Assembly: GCF_000757885.1 (NCBI RefSeq)
Contig: NZ_JQCR01000003.1
Span: 806,001-870,000, forward strand
Direction: 5' to 3'
Source: Paenibacillus wynnii
GTDB taxonomy: Bacteria > Bacillota > Bacilli > Paenibacillales > Paenibacillaceae
DNA length: 64,000 nt
The notes under the pieces were generated by a model that had not been told where the DNA came from, ran no database searches, and worked only from the letters and a program-made list of their open reading frames with translations. Numbering within the stretch: the stretch's first letter is position 1; the number at the start of each line of letters is the position of its first letter. Shown piece by piece: positions 17,908 to 26,760 of the stretch. The position numbers and the translations under genes are program-made.

Positions 17908-18909
17908 ATGAGTTTCTTTAAAAAGATAAAAGAGAGCATTTCAGGAAAAACGGAAAGCGTGACAAAACAGTTCCGCGACGGGTTGGAAAAAACACGTAAA
18001 GGCTTCGTTGAAAAGGTATCGGATCTGATCATCCGCCGTAAGAAGATTGATGAAGAATTCTACGAGGAACTGGAAGAAATCTTAATTGGTGCGGACGTTG
18101 GCGTAAATACGGTAATGACACTCGTTGAAGAGTTGCGTGTTGAAGTCAAGAAGCAGCGGATTGAAGATGCCAGCGAATTGCAGCCTATATTGTCCCGCAA
18201 GTTAATGGAATTGCTGCGTGGAGATGATGATAACTCTCTTAATGAAAACAAGGATGGAATCACTGTCATTCTATTTGTGGGTGTCAATGGTGTTGGTAAG
18301 ACCACTACAATTGGCAAGCTGGCACACCGTTACAAGCAAGAAGGCAAAAAGGTGCTTTTGGCTGCAGGAGATACCTTCCGTGCCGGAGCGATTGAGCAGC
18401 TTGAGGTATGGGGAGCACGGGCAGGTGTAGATGTAATCAAGCAGCAATCCGGGTCTGACCCGGCCGCGGTGATGTTCGATGCGGTACAAGCTGCCAAGCA
18501 GCGAGGCGTGGACGTCTTAATCTGTGACACTGCTGGACGATTGCAGAATAAGAATAATCTTATGGAAGAGTTGAATAAAATCTTTCGCGTAATTCAACGG
18601 GAGATCCCGAGTGCTCCACATGAAGTTCTTATGGTACTGGATGCAACGACAGGGCAAAATGCTCTCAGTCAAGCGAAGCTTTTCGGGGAAAAGAGTGGAG
18701 TTACCGGATTGGTTCTAACTAAGCTGGATGGAACGGCTAAAGGCGGGATTGTGGTAGCGATTCGTCAGGAACTGAATATTCCTGTGAAGATGGTAGGTCT
18801 AGGTGAAAAAATGGAGGATCTACAGCCTTTCGATTCCCAGCAATTTGTTCACGCTTTGTTTGCAGGATTAATTGATGAGGAATTAGCTGAGGATACGGAG
18901 AAAGAATAA
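17908..18909 (+). CDS. ftsY: Signal recognition particle receptor FtsY
   Basis: SRP receptor GTPase that docks ribosome-nascent chain complexes at the membrane. NG domain: G1 loop FVGVNGVGKTTTIGKLA (about residue 125), DTFRAGAIEQLEVW, G3 DTAGR, G4 TKLDGTAKGG, C-terminal GLGEKMEDLQPF. The acidic A domain of Gram-negative FtsY is absent; a short basic amphipathic N-terminus (MSFFKKIKESISGK) replaces it. ATG 17908 has GGAGGG 7 nt upstream and is preferred over GTG 17893. 333 residues. Confidence 0.95.
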   Translation: MSFFKKIKESISGKTESVTKQFRDGLEKTRKGFVEKVSDLIIRRKKIDEEFYEELEEILIGADVGVNTVMTLVEELRVEVKKQRIEDASELQPILSRKLMELLRGDDDNSLNENKDGITVILFVGVNGVGKTTTIGKLAHRYKQEGKKVLLAAGDTFRAGAIEQLEVWGARAGVDVIKQQSGSDPAAVMFDAVQAAKQRGVDVLICDTAGRLQNKNNLMEELNKIFRVIQREIPSAPHEVLMVLDATTGQNALSQAKLFGEKSGVTGLVLTKLDGTAKGGIVVAIRQELNIPVKMVGLGEKMEDLQPFDSQQFVHALFAGLIDEELAEDTEKE

Positions 18910-18945
18910 CACAATAGCGCTATAACAGCTAAGAGCTACAACATG

Positions 18946-18972
18946 ACGCCGGTGAAATTACCGGCGTTTTGC
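18946..18972 (+). terminator. Rho-independent terminator after ftsY
   Basis: ACGCCGGT (18946-18953) and ACCGGCGT (18960-18967) stem, then TTTT. Confidence 0.85.
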
Positions 18973-19293
18973 TTTGCCCAATCCTAAGCTTAAACATACA
19001 TATAAATAAAACATTACATGAAAAATTCATAATAGTAATGCTTGTCTCCGCTTCTGCATACAATTGATGTGTGATCTATGTCTATTCTCCCTATCTACAC
19101 CAAATAGAGAAAGGAAGCGATTCCATATACGGAATTGATAATAAAGGTATCTAATCCTTGTTATATATATTGACATGAGCAGGAGCATTTACGTATGATG
19201 ATGTTATAATTCAATATTATTTGGATCTTTTTCCTAATCTATGCGAATGATTTGTTAATAAACATTACATTAAGATGAAAGGGAGTCGGGCTC
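18973..19293 (+). other. AT-rich intergenic region upstream of the ATP-grasp cassette
   Basis: No ORF or RNA gene recognised. Contents: an imperfect palindrome at about 19011-19040 (CATTAC / GTAATG arms around ATGAA-AAA-TTCAT), part of which (ATGAAAAATTCATAATAG) recurs at 30859; and a promoter TTGACA (19170-19175), 18-bp spacer, TATGAT (19194-19199), with a second TATAAT at 19205-19210. The long 5' leader to 19294 holds no obvious riboswitch. Confidence 0.5.
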
Positions 19294-20757
19294 ATGTCCA
19301 AACTAGATCCTTTGCCCGGTCTGTCTCCGTATCCGCTTCATCATTACTATGATGAAATGTATGCTGATGAACGAAGTATCCGGCCTCATTACAAACATGT
19401 GAATCGTATGTTTTCCGGAATGAGCCCCGAAGAGCTGCAAGGTAAGCAAAGATTGATGCAGCGTCGGATGATGGAAGAGGGGATAACCTTTACACTGTAT
19501 AACCCCGCTCAGGATCAACCCATGGAGCGCACCATTCCCTTTGACATGATCCCGCGTATTATCCCCAAAGGGGAGTGGGAGAGGCTTGAGGCAGGAATTG
19601 TCCAGCGTATCACCGCTCTGAATCTATTCATTCACGACATCTACCATGAGCAGTATATTGTGAAGGATGGCATTGTCCCGCGTAGAATGATTATTTCCAA
19701 CTGCTATTTCCGGCCTGAGATGACAGGCCTTCGTGTTCCCGGCGGAGCCTATATCACAACCTCAGGAATAGATCTTATACGTCATCATGATGGTGAATAT
19801 TACGTACTTGAAGATAATTTACGTACCCCTTCGGGGTTCTCCTATTTATTTAAAGGAAGAACATTGATGAACCAGTTGTTTCCCGAGATATCTTTTGCCA
19901 ACTCGATTCGCGATGTGGACCATAGCTTAAACCGCTTTTTATCCGTATTAAGAAGCCTGTCCCCCTCTCGTAAGCAGGATCCGGTCATCGCTTTGTTGAC
20001 TCCAGGGGAATACAACTCTGCGTATTATGAGCACGCCTTTCTGGCACAGCAGATGGGTATACATCTAGTAGAAGGGCGAGATTTGGTAGCAAAGGATCAT
20101 AAGATTTATCTGAAGGAAATGAAGGGGCTGCGTCGTGTGGATGTGCTCTACCGCCGTCTGGATGATGATTTTATCGATCCGTTAGCTTTTCAGCCTGACT
20201 CCTTATTAGGTGTTGCTGGGCTTATGAATGCCTACCGGGCAGGTAATATAGCGATAGCCAATGCACCAGGTACAGGTGTAGCTGACGATAAGGCAATCTA
20301 TGTCTATGTACCGGACATGATTCGTTACTACATGAATGAAGAACCTATCCTGAACAATGTCCCAACCTACCTGATGTCAAAGCCTGAGGAACGTCAGCAC
20401 GTTCTGGATCATCTGCCTGAGATGGTAATCAAGGAAACCTCACTATCTGGAGGGTATGGCATGTTAATTGGTTCGGAAGCGACAAAGGAAGAGCTTGATA
20501 CATTCCGGTTGAAAATCCTAGCCGAGCCTGAGCGATACATCGCTCAACCGATTATGTCGCTGTCTCGAGCGCCGGTACTTTCTGGAGGAACTTTGTCCCC
20601 TCGTCATATTGATCTTAGAGCATTCGTGCTTATGGGAGCAGACCGGAGGCCTCATGTTATCCCCGGTGGTCTCACCCGTGTTGCTATGAGAGAAGGATCA
20701 CTTGTTGTAAATTCCTCTCAGGGTGGTGGTGTCAAGGATACCTGGGTTATGTCTTGA
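19294..20757 (+). CDS. Circularly permuted type 2 ATP-grasp protein
   Basis: A 487-residue member of the DUF404/DUF407 circularly permuted ATP-grasp family. Visible motifs: YDEMYADERSIRPHYKHV near residue 14, NLFIHDIYHEQYIVKDG near 110, YYVLEDNLRTPSGFSYL near 165, and the C-terminal MVIKETSLSGGYGMLIG and SRAPVLSGGTLSPRHIDLRAFV. These would supply the ATP- and metal-binding residues of a carboxylate-amine ligase. GGGAGTCGGG precedes ATG. It is the first gene of a cassette with an alpha-E protein (30 bp later) and a transglutaminase; comparative work has proposed that such cassettes make or modify peptides. Substrate unknown. Confidence 0.88.
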   Translation: MSKLDPLPGLSPYPLHHYYDEMYADERSIRPHYKHVNRMFSGMSPEELQGKQRLMQRRMMEEGITFTLYNPAQDQPMERTIPFDMIPRIIPKGEWERLEAGIVQRITALNLFIHDIYHEQYIVKDGIVPRRMIISNCYFRPEMTGLRVPGGAYITTSGIDLIRHHDGEYYVLEDNLRTPSGFSYLFKGRTLMNQLFPEISFANSIRDVDHSLNRFLSVLRSLSPSRKQDPVIALLTPGEYNSAYYEHAFLAQQMGIHLVEGRDLVAKDHKIYLKEMKGLRRVDVLYRRLDDDFIDPLAFQPDSLLGVAGLMNAYRAGNIAIANAPGTGVADDKAIYVYVPDMIRYYMNEEPILNNVPTYLMSKPEERQHVLDHLPEMVIKETSLSGGYGMLIGSEATKEELDTFRLKILAEPERYIAQPIMSLSRAPVLSGGTLSPRHIDLRAFVLMGADRRPHVIPGGLTRVAMREGSLVVNSSQGGGVKDTWVMS

Positions 20758-20787
20758 AGTCTATGTAGGATAAGGGAGTGGCTGACG

Positions 20788-21741
20788 ATGCTGAATCGCA
20801 ATGCGGAAGCTTTGTTTTGGATAGGCCGGTATATTGAACGGGCAGAGAATCATGCACGTTTGATAGATGTTCATTATCATATTCAGCAGGAAGAGGACTT
20901 TCAAGAGGAAGGTAATAAGTGGTCCAGATTGATTGATGCTTTAGGGGTTAGACAAGAATATATGCAGCAGTTCGAGAATTTCTCGGAAGGGGATGTGTTA
21001 TCCTTCATCACGCTGGATCTTGGGAACTCTAACTCTATATTCTCCTGTGTGCATCAAGCCCGTAACAATCTCCGTACCTTGCGTCAGCACTTGCCAAGTG
21101 AGCTGTGGGATATTGCTAACAGCTTCAATCTTTGGCTTGGGGAATGCTCTGTAGCTGATATTATGAAGGGACCCCATCAATTCTACCGTCAGATTAAAGA
21201 CCGGGCGGCCATGTTTCTGGGGACTGAACAATCCGTTATGCTTCGGGGAAACGAGTGGCATTTTATTGAGAGCGGACGTTTTCTGGAGCGGGCGGAGAAT
21301 ACAACAAGGATTCTGCAGGCTGTTACTTCATCTTGCAAAGATAAAGATTATCCCGGAATCTATATTCAACTGCAAGCCGTTTTGAAGTCGGTCAGTGGTT
21401 ATCAAGCCTTTCGTTATTATTATGCAGATGCCTTTGCACCTGAGGGGATTTTGGAGTTCCTGATTGCGAATTCATCTTTCCCGCGTTCGGTGAGATTCTC
21501 CTTCCATAAGCTGGAGGAGCATTTGGCGAAGCTGGAACTGGACTCCTCAGAGAAAGGTTCCGGACATGAGAAGGTTATCCGTCAGGCGGGTAAGATCAAG
21601 GCTGATCTGGATTATATGGAAAAGGAAGATATGTCTGAAGATTCAGTAGAAGAAGTGTTGAAGTCGTTAATGGAATCCTGTTTAAGATTGGGTAAAACGA
21701 TGGAAGGCGCCTTTTTTCGACGCGAAGGAATCTCGGCATGA
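20788..21741 (+). CDS. Alpha-E domain-containing protein (DUF403)
   Basis: A 317-residue, mostly helical protein with the alpha-E signature at the N-terminus (MLNRNAEALFWIGRYIERAENHARL) and an internal echo at residues about 155-175 (FIESGRFLERAENTTRIL), suggesting a duplicated helical unit. It always accompanies circularly permuted ATP-grasp proteins. No catalytic motif is known; a scaffold or accessory role is the usual inference. Its stop overlaps the next start by 4 nt (ATGA), indicating translational coupling. Confidence 0.88.
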   Translation: MLNRNAEALFWIGRYIERAENHARLIDVHYHIQQEEDFQEEGNKWSRLIDALGVRQEYMQQFENFSEGDVLSFITLDLGNSNSIFSCVHQARNNLRTLRQHLPSELWDIANSFNLWLGECSVADIMKGPHQFYRQIKDRAAMFLGTEQSVMLRGNEWHFIESGRFLERAENTTRILQAVTSSCKDKDYPGIYIQLQAVLKSVSGYQAFRYYYADAFAPEGILEFLIANSSFPRSVRFSFHKLEEHLAKLELDSSEKGSGHEKVIRQAGKIKADLDYMEKEDMSEDSVEEVLKSLMESCLRLGKTMEGAFFRREGISA

Positions 21742-22604
21742 AGATCCAAATCAATCACACAACCACTTACAGCTACCCGGAACCTGTTACAGACAGTGTC
21801 AATGAGATCCGGCTTACGCCGCGAACTAATTACAGGCAATCCTGCTATCATCATGAGGTGGAAGTGTATCCGCCGGCTAATCTACTTACGTATGAGGACT
21901 TCTTTGGCAACAGAGTTCATGCTTATTCGGTGAACAAGCCGCATAAAGAAATGATTATTCACACCAAAGCGACAGTGGTTACGTTGGATAAGGAGCAGGG
22001 TGTGGATCTACCCCGCCTCCCTTTGGAGAAGCAGGTCTCTACACTGAATGACGAGAAGTTTCAAAACCGTTATATCGAATTCATCCTTCCTACACGCTAC
22101 ACTGAGGTAACCCCTGAACTGGTCGAATTTGCTTCACAGCACCCTTTTGACGAGGCAGAAGATATGTACGAGTGGACGAAGCGGTTATCCTCGACCATTT
22201 ATGAACAATTTACTTATGATCCTGAAGCTACAAGTGTCAACACAACAGTCAAAAGAGCACTCAAACTTAAGCGTGGCGTCTGTCAGGATTACGCACACTT
22301 AATGATCGCTGTCTGCCGAAGTGTAGGATTACCGTCCCGCTACGTAAGCGGTTATCACTTTGTAGGGGATCTTCAAGGTGGGAATGCGAATTTCGAACAG
22401 GCTTCCCACGCTTGGGTGGAAACTCACATTCCGGGTACCGGTTGGCTAGGGTTTGACCCTACTAATAATGTTGAAGTGAACTGGCGTTACATTAAGCTGG
22501 GTCATGGACGGGATTACAAGGATATTGTTCCCGTAAAAGGAGTCTATCGCGGCGGTCCCGGCAAGCTTACAGTGAAGGTAGATGTGCGGCAGTTGGAACA
22601 CTAA
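21738..22604 (+). CDS. Transglutaminase-like cysteine protease
   Basis: A 288-residue protein with an N-terminal beta-rich region (bacterial transglutaminase-like N-terminal domain, about 1-90) and a transglutaminase core. The triad is visible: cysteine in KLKRGVCQDYAHLMIAVCR (about residue 180), histidine in ASHAWVETHIPGTGWLGFDPTN (about 225) and the following aspartate. No signal peptide, so cytoplasmic. Third gene of the ATP-grasp/alpha-E cassette; in this setting it probably hydrolyses or transfers amide bonds of the ligase product (inference). Confidence 0.88.
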   Translation: MKIQINHTTTYSYPEPVTDSVNEIRLTPRTNYRQSCYHHEVEVYPPANLLTYEDFFGNRVHAYSVNKPHKEMIIHTKATVVTLDKEQGVDLPRLPLEKQVSTLNDEKFQNRYIEFILPTRYTEVTPELVEFASQHPFDEAEDMYEWTKRLSSTIYEQFTYDPEATSVNTTVKRALKLKRGVCQDYAHLMIAVCRSVGLPSRYVSGYHFVGDLQGGNANFEQASHAWVETHIPGTGWLGFDPTNNVEVNWRYIKLGHGRDYKDIVPVKGVYRGGPGKLTVKVDVRQLEH

Positions 22605-22623
22605 AGCTATGTGTGTGATCACG

Positions 22624-22650
22624 GCCCCGGATATCGATCTCGGGGCTTTA
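22624..22650 (+). terminator. Rho-independent terminator after the ATP-grasp cassette
   Basis: GCCCCG (22624-22629) and CGGGGC (22641-22646), then TTTA. Confidence 0.7.
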
Positions 22651-22767
22651 CTGCGTGCAAGGTGCACAAATTCAGTGCAAATTTAGCATGGAATGATTAA
22701 AATGAAGGGTCTTTGGGGTAATCTTGAAGCATAGCCATTAGCATGGATGTGAAAGGAGAGCTTACAT

Positions 22768-23577
22768 ATGAGCCCAAACATAGCCAAGAAACAGCGCTTC
22801 ACGGGAAAAACAGCCATTATTACAGGTGCGGGCTCCGGTATTGGCCGAGCAACAGCGATTCAGATGGCGAGAGAGGGCGCCAACGTTGCTTTATTTGATC
22901 TAGTGAATGATCGTACCTTTGCCTTGGAGCAGAAGCTGAACAAGCTTCGTAAGGATTGTGCACTTGCTGTTGATGTGGATACCTCGGATGAGAAGCGGAT
23001 GGAAGAAGCTGTTCGCAAAACGGTGGAGCATTTTGGAGGATTGGATATTGTTTTTGCTAATGCGGGTATAAATGGTGCAGTTGGCCCTATTGAGGAGCTT
23101 AGTCTGAGTGATTGGCAGCATACGATAAACGTTAATCTAACCGGAATGTTTTTAACCGTGAAATATAGTATTCCTCATCTGAAAAGCAAAGGGAAAGGCA
23201 GTATTATTATCACCAGCTCCATTAACGGAAACACGAGGTTTGCCAGTTTTGGCTGGTCTCCTTATAGTACGACAAAGGCTGGACAGGTGGCGTTTGCCAA
23301 AATGGCTGCATTAGAGTTAGCCAAATTCAAGATTAGAGTCAATGTGATCTGCCCGGGTGCCATTTCTACTAATATTGATGAAAGTACGGAAATGAGTCAA
23401 GACATGGAGGCAATCGTTATTCCGATTGAATTTCCGGAGGGGGCACAGCCGCTGGCTGAAGGTCCGGGTAAACCGGAGAACGTGGCAGAACTGGTCTCCT
23501 TCCTCGCCTCTGATGAATCCATTCATATTACGGGAGCGCAAATCGTTATTGACGGTGCGGAGTCTTTATTAAGCTAA
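22768..23577 (+). CDS. SDR family oxidoreductase
   Basis: A 269-residue classical short-chain dehydrogenase. NAD(P) loop TGAGSGIGRATAI (about 20-32), NAGINGAVGPIEEL, catalytic serine in IITSSINGN and Tyr-Lys in YSTTKAGQ, C-terminal SIHITGAQIVIDGAESLLS. An acidic residue after strand 2 (ALFDLVND) points to NAD rather than NADP. AAAGGAGAG lies upstream of ATG 22768. Substrate unknown; it stands alone. Confidence 0.85.
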   Translation: MSPNIAKKQRFTGKTAIITGAGSGIGRATAIQMAREGANVALFDLVNDRTFALEQKLNKLRKDCALAVDVDTSDEKRMEEAVRKTVEHFGGLDIVFANAGINGAVGPIEELSLSDWQHTINVNLTGMFLTVKYSIPHLKSKGKGSIIITSSINGNTRFASFGWSPYSTTKAGQVAFAKMAALELAKFKIRVNVICPGAISTNIDESTEMSQDMEAIVIPIEFPEGAQPLAEGPGKPENVAELVSFLASDESIHITGAQIVIDGAESLLS

Positions 23578-23759
23578 GGGTTTAGAGCATAAGTCTAAGG
23601 GTAAACAAACATCTGTATTCAAAGATTGAGGTAGTATGGATACAGATGTTTTGTTCCTTGAAATTAATTGAACGATCATTTAACATAACTGAATAGTCAT
23701 TATTGCTTGTGAGCAGCAAATGCTTCATTCCTTTAATGGCAACCAGGAGGTTTTTAAAT

Positions 23760-24452
23760 ATGTCACTTAAGCGTAGTACCCTTCAAGGAAAAGTTAGAAC
23801 GATTATTACAGGATCTACAGGTATGGTAGGAGAAGGGGTACTCCACGAGTGTCTTCAACATCCTGAGGTTGAACAAGTACTGGTTATAAACAGAAAGCCT
23901 TGCGGAGTTACGCATCCCAAGCTGATTGAAATCCTACATAATGATTTTTTCGATATGTCAGGAATAGAGGAGCAGTTAAAGGGTTATAATGCCTGCTTCT
24001 TTTGTCTAGGGGTGTCTTCCGCCGGTATGAAAGAAGAAGCCTATAGACACTTAACTTATGATCTTACGCTGCATATGGCAGATCTACTGTCCAGACAAAA
24101 TTCAGAAATGGTGTTCTGTTATGTAAGTGGAGAAGGTACAGACTCTTCAGAAAAGGGACGCAGCATGTGGGCAAGAGTAAAAGGGAAGACAGAAAATGAT
24201 TTGCTGAAGCTGCCTTTCAAGAGAGCTTATATGTTCCGTCCAGGCTTCATTAAGCCCATTAAGGGACTGACCCAAACCCATAACTATTATTATGCAATAA
24301 ACTGGATGTACCCTTTATTAAGATCTCTTTTCCCCAAACATGTAACTACATTACATGAAGTAGGGCTTGCCATGGTTCATTCGGTAACCCAAGGTTACCC
24401 GCGAACTCATTTGGAAAATCAAGATATTGCTGCACTAGCCAAAATCAGATAA
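23760..24452 (+). CDS. NAD(P)-binding Rossmann protein, NAD-dependent epimerase type
   Basis: A 230-residue protein. Start ATG 23760 has AGGAGG 9 nt upstream; the 19 codons upstream lack such a site. The TIITGSTGMVGEGVLHECL loop near residue 13 is an extended-SDR nucleotide-binding site, followed by VLVINRKPC and CFFCLGVSSAGM (strand 4 region). No complete YxxxK motif is seen, so it resembles the short atypical SDRs related to HTATIP2/TIP30. Substrate unknown. Confidence 0.78.
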   Translation: MSLKRSTLQGKVRTIITGSTGMVGEGVLHECLQHPEVEQVLVINRKPCGVTHPKLIEILHNDFFDMSGIEEQLKGYNACFFCLGVSSAGMKEEAYRHLTYDLTLHMADLLSRQNSEMVFCYVSGEGTDSSEKGRSMWARVKGKTENDLLKLPFKRAYMFRPGFIKPIKGLTQTHNYYYAINWMYPLLRSLFPKHVTTLHEVGLAMVHSVTQGYPRTHLENQDIAALAKIR

Positions 24453-24459
24453 GAACAAT

Positions 24460-24493
24460 CCCCCTCTAAATTTTAGAAGCGGGGTTTTTTTTT
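24460..24493 (+). terminator. Rho-independent terminator
   Basis: CCCC/GGGG and TCTAAA/TTTAGA pairing from 24460, followed by a run of nine T. Confidence 0.8.
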
Positions 24494-24562
24494 GTTTCTT
24501 TTCGTATGTGTATGTACTAGGGAACAAATACTACCTGCATTCTATATCTGGAGGAATTCATA

Positions 24563-25783
24563 ATGGACTTGCTAAGCGGAACACTGTATTGGCCAACCAC
24601 TTACCCAAACCCTAGAACCTATCCCGGGCTGGAAGAGGATATCAGCTGTGATGTTCTTATTGTGGGCGGGGGGAGTTCAGGTGCTCAATGTGCCCATTAT
24701 TTTGCCGACACAGGGCTGGACGTAGTATTAATTGATAAAGGACGATTTGCGACAGGCAGTACCGCGGCAAATACCGCACTAATCCAATATGCCGGGGATA
24801 AAATGTTCGGCCCACTCATAAATACCTTTGGAGAAGCCAAGGCTGCTCAGCATCTGAAGCTTTGTGAGGAAGCGATTGGTGAAATTGAGACTGTCTGCGG
24901 CACGCTGCCGTTCTCATCTGATTTTTTGCGTAGGGACAGTCTATATTATGCCAGCTCTAAAGAGGACGTTCCGACCCTGCAGGAGGAGTTAACGCTTCTT
25001 CAAAAGCACGGTTTTAAGGTGGATTATTGGACAGGTGAACAGGTTATACAGCAATATCCGATCCAAACTCCGGGAGCCTTGTATTACCATGATGACGGTG
25101 AATTGAACCCTATTAAGTTCACACTGGGTCTACTTGAATCGGCACATACCCGAAAAGTTCGCCTATACGAGCAAACCGAATGGAAGGGTCATAAGCAAGA
25201 GAAGGATGCAGTGATTTTTTATACTACTAATCACCATTCTATTAAAGCTCAACATGTCATTTTTGCGGGCGGGTACGCGAATCAGTCAATAAAGCCAGAT
25301 AAGAACGCCGTACTAACCAGTAGTTATAATTTAGTAACAAAACCCGTTGCTGACTTTTCTTCCTGGCCGAATCGAATACTGATCTGGGAGACCGCCCGTC
25401 CCTATATTTATCTTCGAACCACTCCAGACCACCGAATTATTATCGGAGGGTTGGATGAGACAACTACCATAGCAGAGGAACGGGATAGGCATCTTCATCG
25501 AAAAAAAGATCAACTACTCACGGAACTCAATCGGCGGTTTCCTAATATTCAGGTGGAGGCGGAATTTTATTTGGCTGCCTTTTACGGGGGGACTCACGAT
25601 GGTTTGCCCATCCTCGGAATCTACGACGAATTTCCCCGTTGTACCTTCCTTAATGCATACGGTGATAATGGGCTCGTATATAGTATGGTGCTGGCCCGTA
25701 TCTTGCGGGATATGCTGACCGGAGTCTCCTCGCCTTCCGCTGAATTGTATTTGCAAAAGAGGTTAACGCCTGCAGAACTGTAA
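24563..25783 (+). CDS. FAD-dependent oxidoreductase (DAO family)
   Basis: A 406-residue protein with an FAD dinucleotide-binding motif CDVLIVGGGSSGAQCAHYFAD (about residues 29-48) and VVLIDKGRFATGSTAANTALIQY, the glycine-oxidase/DAO arrangement. The C-terminal FYGGTHDGLPILGIY and NAYGDNGLVYSMVLARIL contact FAD. It lacks the Rieske domain found in some relatives. GGAGG lies 8 nt before ATG. It stands alone between terminators. Amine or amino-acid oxidation is the family activity; substrate unknown. Confidence 0.85.
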   Translation: MDLLSGTLYWPTTYPNPRTYPGLEEDISCDVLIVGGGSSGAQCAHYFADTGLDVVLIDKGRFATGSTAANTALIQYAGDKMFGPLINTFGEAKAAQHLKLCEEAIGEIETVCGTLPFSSDFLRRDSLYYASSKEDVPTLQEELTLLQKHGFKVDYWTGEQVIQQYPIQTPGALYYHDDGELNPIKFTLGLLESAHTRKVRLYEQTEWKGHKQEKDAVIFYTTNHHSIKAQHVIFAGGYANQSIKPDKNAVLTSSYNLVTKPVADFSSWPNRILIWETARPYIYLRTTPDHRIIIGGLDETTTIAEERDRHLHRKKDQLLTELNRRFPNIQVEAEFYLAAFYGGTHDGLPILGIYDEFPRCTFLNAYGDNGLVYSMVLARILRDMLTGVSSPSAELYLQKRLTPAEL

Positions 25784-25800
25784 TTAAAGCACGATTGGTG

Positions 25801-25830
25801 AACACTGCGCTCTTGGCAGTGTTTTTTTTA
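25801..25830 (+). terminator. Rho-independent terminator
   Basis: AACACTGC (25801-25808) and GCAGTGTT (25816-25823), then a run of T. Confidence 0.88.
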
Positions 25831-25842
25831 TTGATAAGTAAT

Positions 25843-25886
25843 AAAAGTAAACAAATTACTGTAATGGTTGTTAAAAAGTAAACAAA
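25843..25886 (+). promoter_or_regulatory. Pair of 13-bp direct repeats upstream of DUF2087 gene
   Basis: AAAAGTAAACAAA occurs at 25843-25855 and again at 25874-25886, exactly 31 bp apart (about three helical turns), within 40-80 bp of the ATG. An AT-rich TAATAT at 25891-25896 could be the -10. The spacing on one helix face suggests an operator for a dimeric regulator, perhaps the DUF2087 protein itself (inference). Confidence 0.45.
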
Positions 25887-25924
25887 ATGATAATATGTCT
25901 ATATAAATAGAAGTGGGTGATTGA

Positions 25925-26713
25925 ATGTCAGAAGGAACCGAGGCAGTCAGCATTTCGGAGAAGTTTTGGAATGCTTCCATAGAAGAATTAAAGACAGGTT
26001 TTGTATATGAGGTTAGGGAATACTCTGGTTATTTTGTATGTCTGGTGTGCGGAGAAGCTTTTGAAAAGGGAGTTATCCATAAGGAAGGCAACCTCTTCTA
26101 TGACGCGGAGAAATCTGCTTCCGTTCATGTGGAGCGTGTTCACGGTGGGATGTTCAAATGGCTACTCGGCCTTGATAAGAAGTTAACAGGGTTGACCGAC
26201 CTGCAGAAAGGATTATTGCATGCTTTTCATCAGAGTCAGAATGACGGAGAAGTTGCAAAGGGGCTAGGAATTGGTAGTACTTCTACCGTTCGAAATCACC
26301 GGTTCTCTCTGCGTGAGAAGGCTAAGCAAGCGAAGCTATTTCTGGCTGTGATAGATCTTGTTGAAGAGAAACCTGCGGTAACCTCCTCTTTTGTCACTAT
26401 ACCGCGTTCGGCCTCAATGGTTGATGAAAGGTTCGCCATCACGGAGGAAGAGAATGCCGAGATTATTAAAACATACTTCAAACAGGGTCCAGAGGGCCCC
26501 ATATCTGAATTTCCGAAGAAGCAAAAGCGCAAGGCAGCGATACTGCGTCAGTTAATCAAGCGGTTTGAACCCGGTCGGGAGTACAACGAGAAGGAGGTCA
26601 ACCAGATTCTTAGCGAGGCCTTTTCAGATTATGTAACTCTGCGCAGGTATCTGATCGATTACGGGTTGTTGGAACGTGAGGAAGACGGAAGTTATTATTG
26701 GGTGAAATTATAG
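25925..26713 (+). CDS. DUF2087 domain regulator with zinc-finger-like and HTH regions
   Basis: A 262-residue protein in three parts. Residues about 35-75 hold a CLVCGEAF ... HVERVH pattern (CxxC plus two His), like a C2H2 zinc site. Residues about 90-135 (DLQKGLLHAFHQ then DGEVAKGLGIGSTSTVRNHRFSL) read as a LuxR/sigma-like HTH. Residues about 190-262 are the DUF2087 domain (FPKKQKRKAAILRQLIKRFEPGREYNEKEVNQIL ... DYVTLRRYLIDYGLLERE). A DNA-binding regulator is inferred. Ribosome site is weak (GTGGGTGATTGA). It overlaps no gene and is followed 47 bp later by a GIY-YIG gene. Confidence 0.78.
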   Translation: MSEGTEAVSISEKFWNASIEELKTGFVYEVREYSGYFVCLVCGEAFEKGVIHKEGNLFYDAEKSASVHVERVHGGMFKWLLGLDKKLTGLTDLQKGLLHAFHQSQNDGEVAKGLGIGSTSTVRNHRFSLREKAKQAKLFLAVIDLVEEKPAVTSSFVTIPRSASMVDERFAITEEENAEIIKTYFKQGPEGPISEFPKKQKRKAAILRQLIKRFEPGREYNEKEVNQILSEAFSDYVTLRRYLIDYGLLEREEDGSYYWVKL

Positions 26714-26760
26714 AGCGAAGGATTATAGAAGACCGAATGATAAAGGAGAGAATAGGAAAC

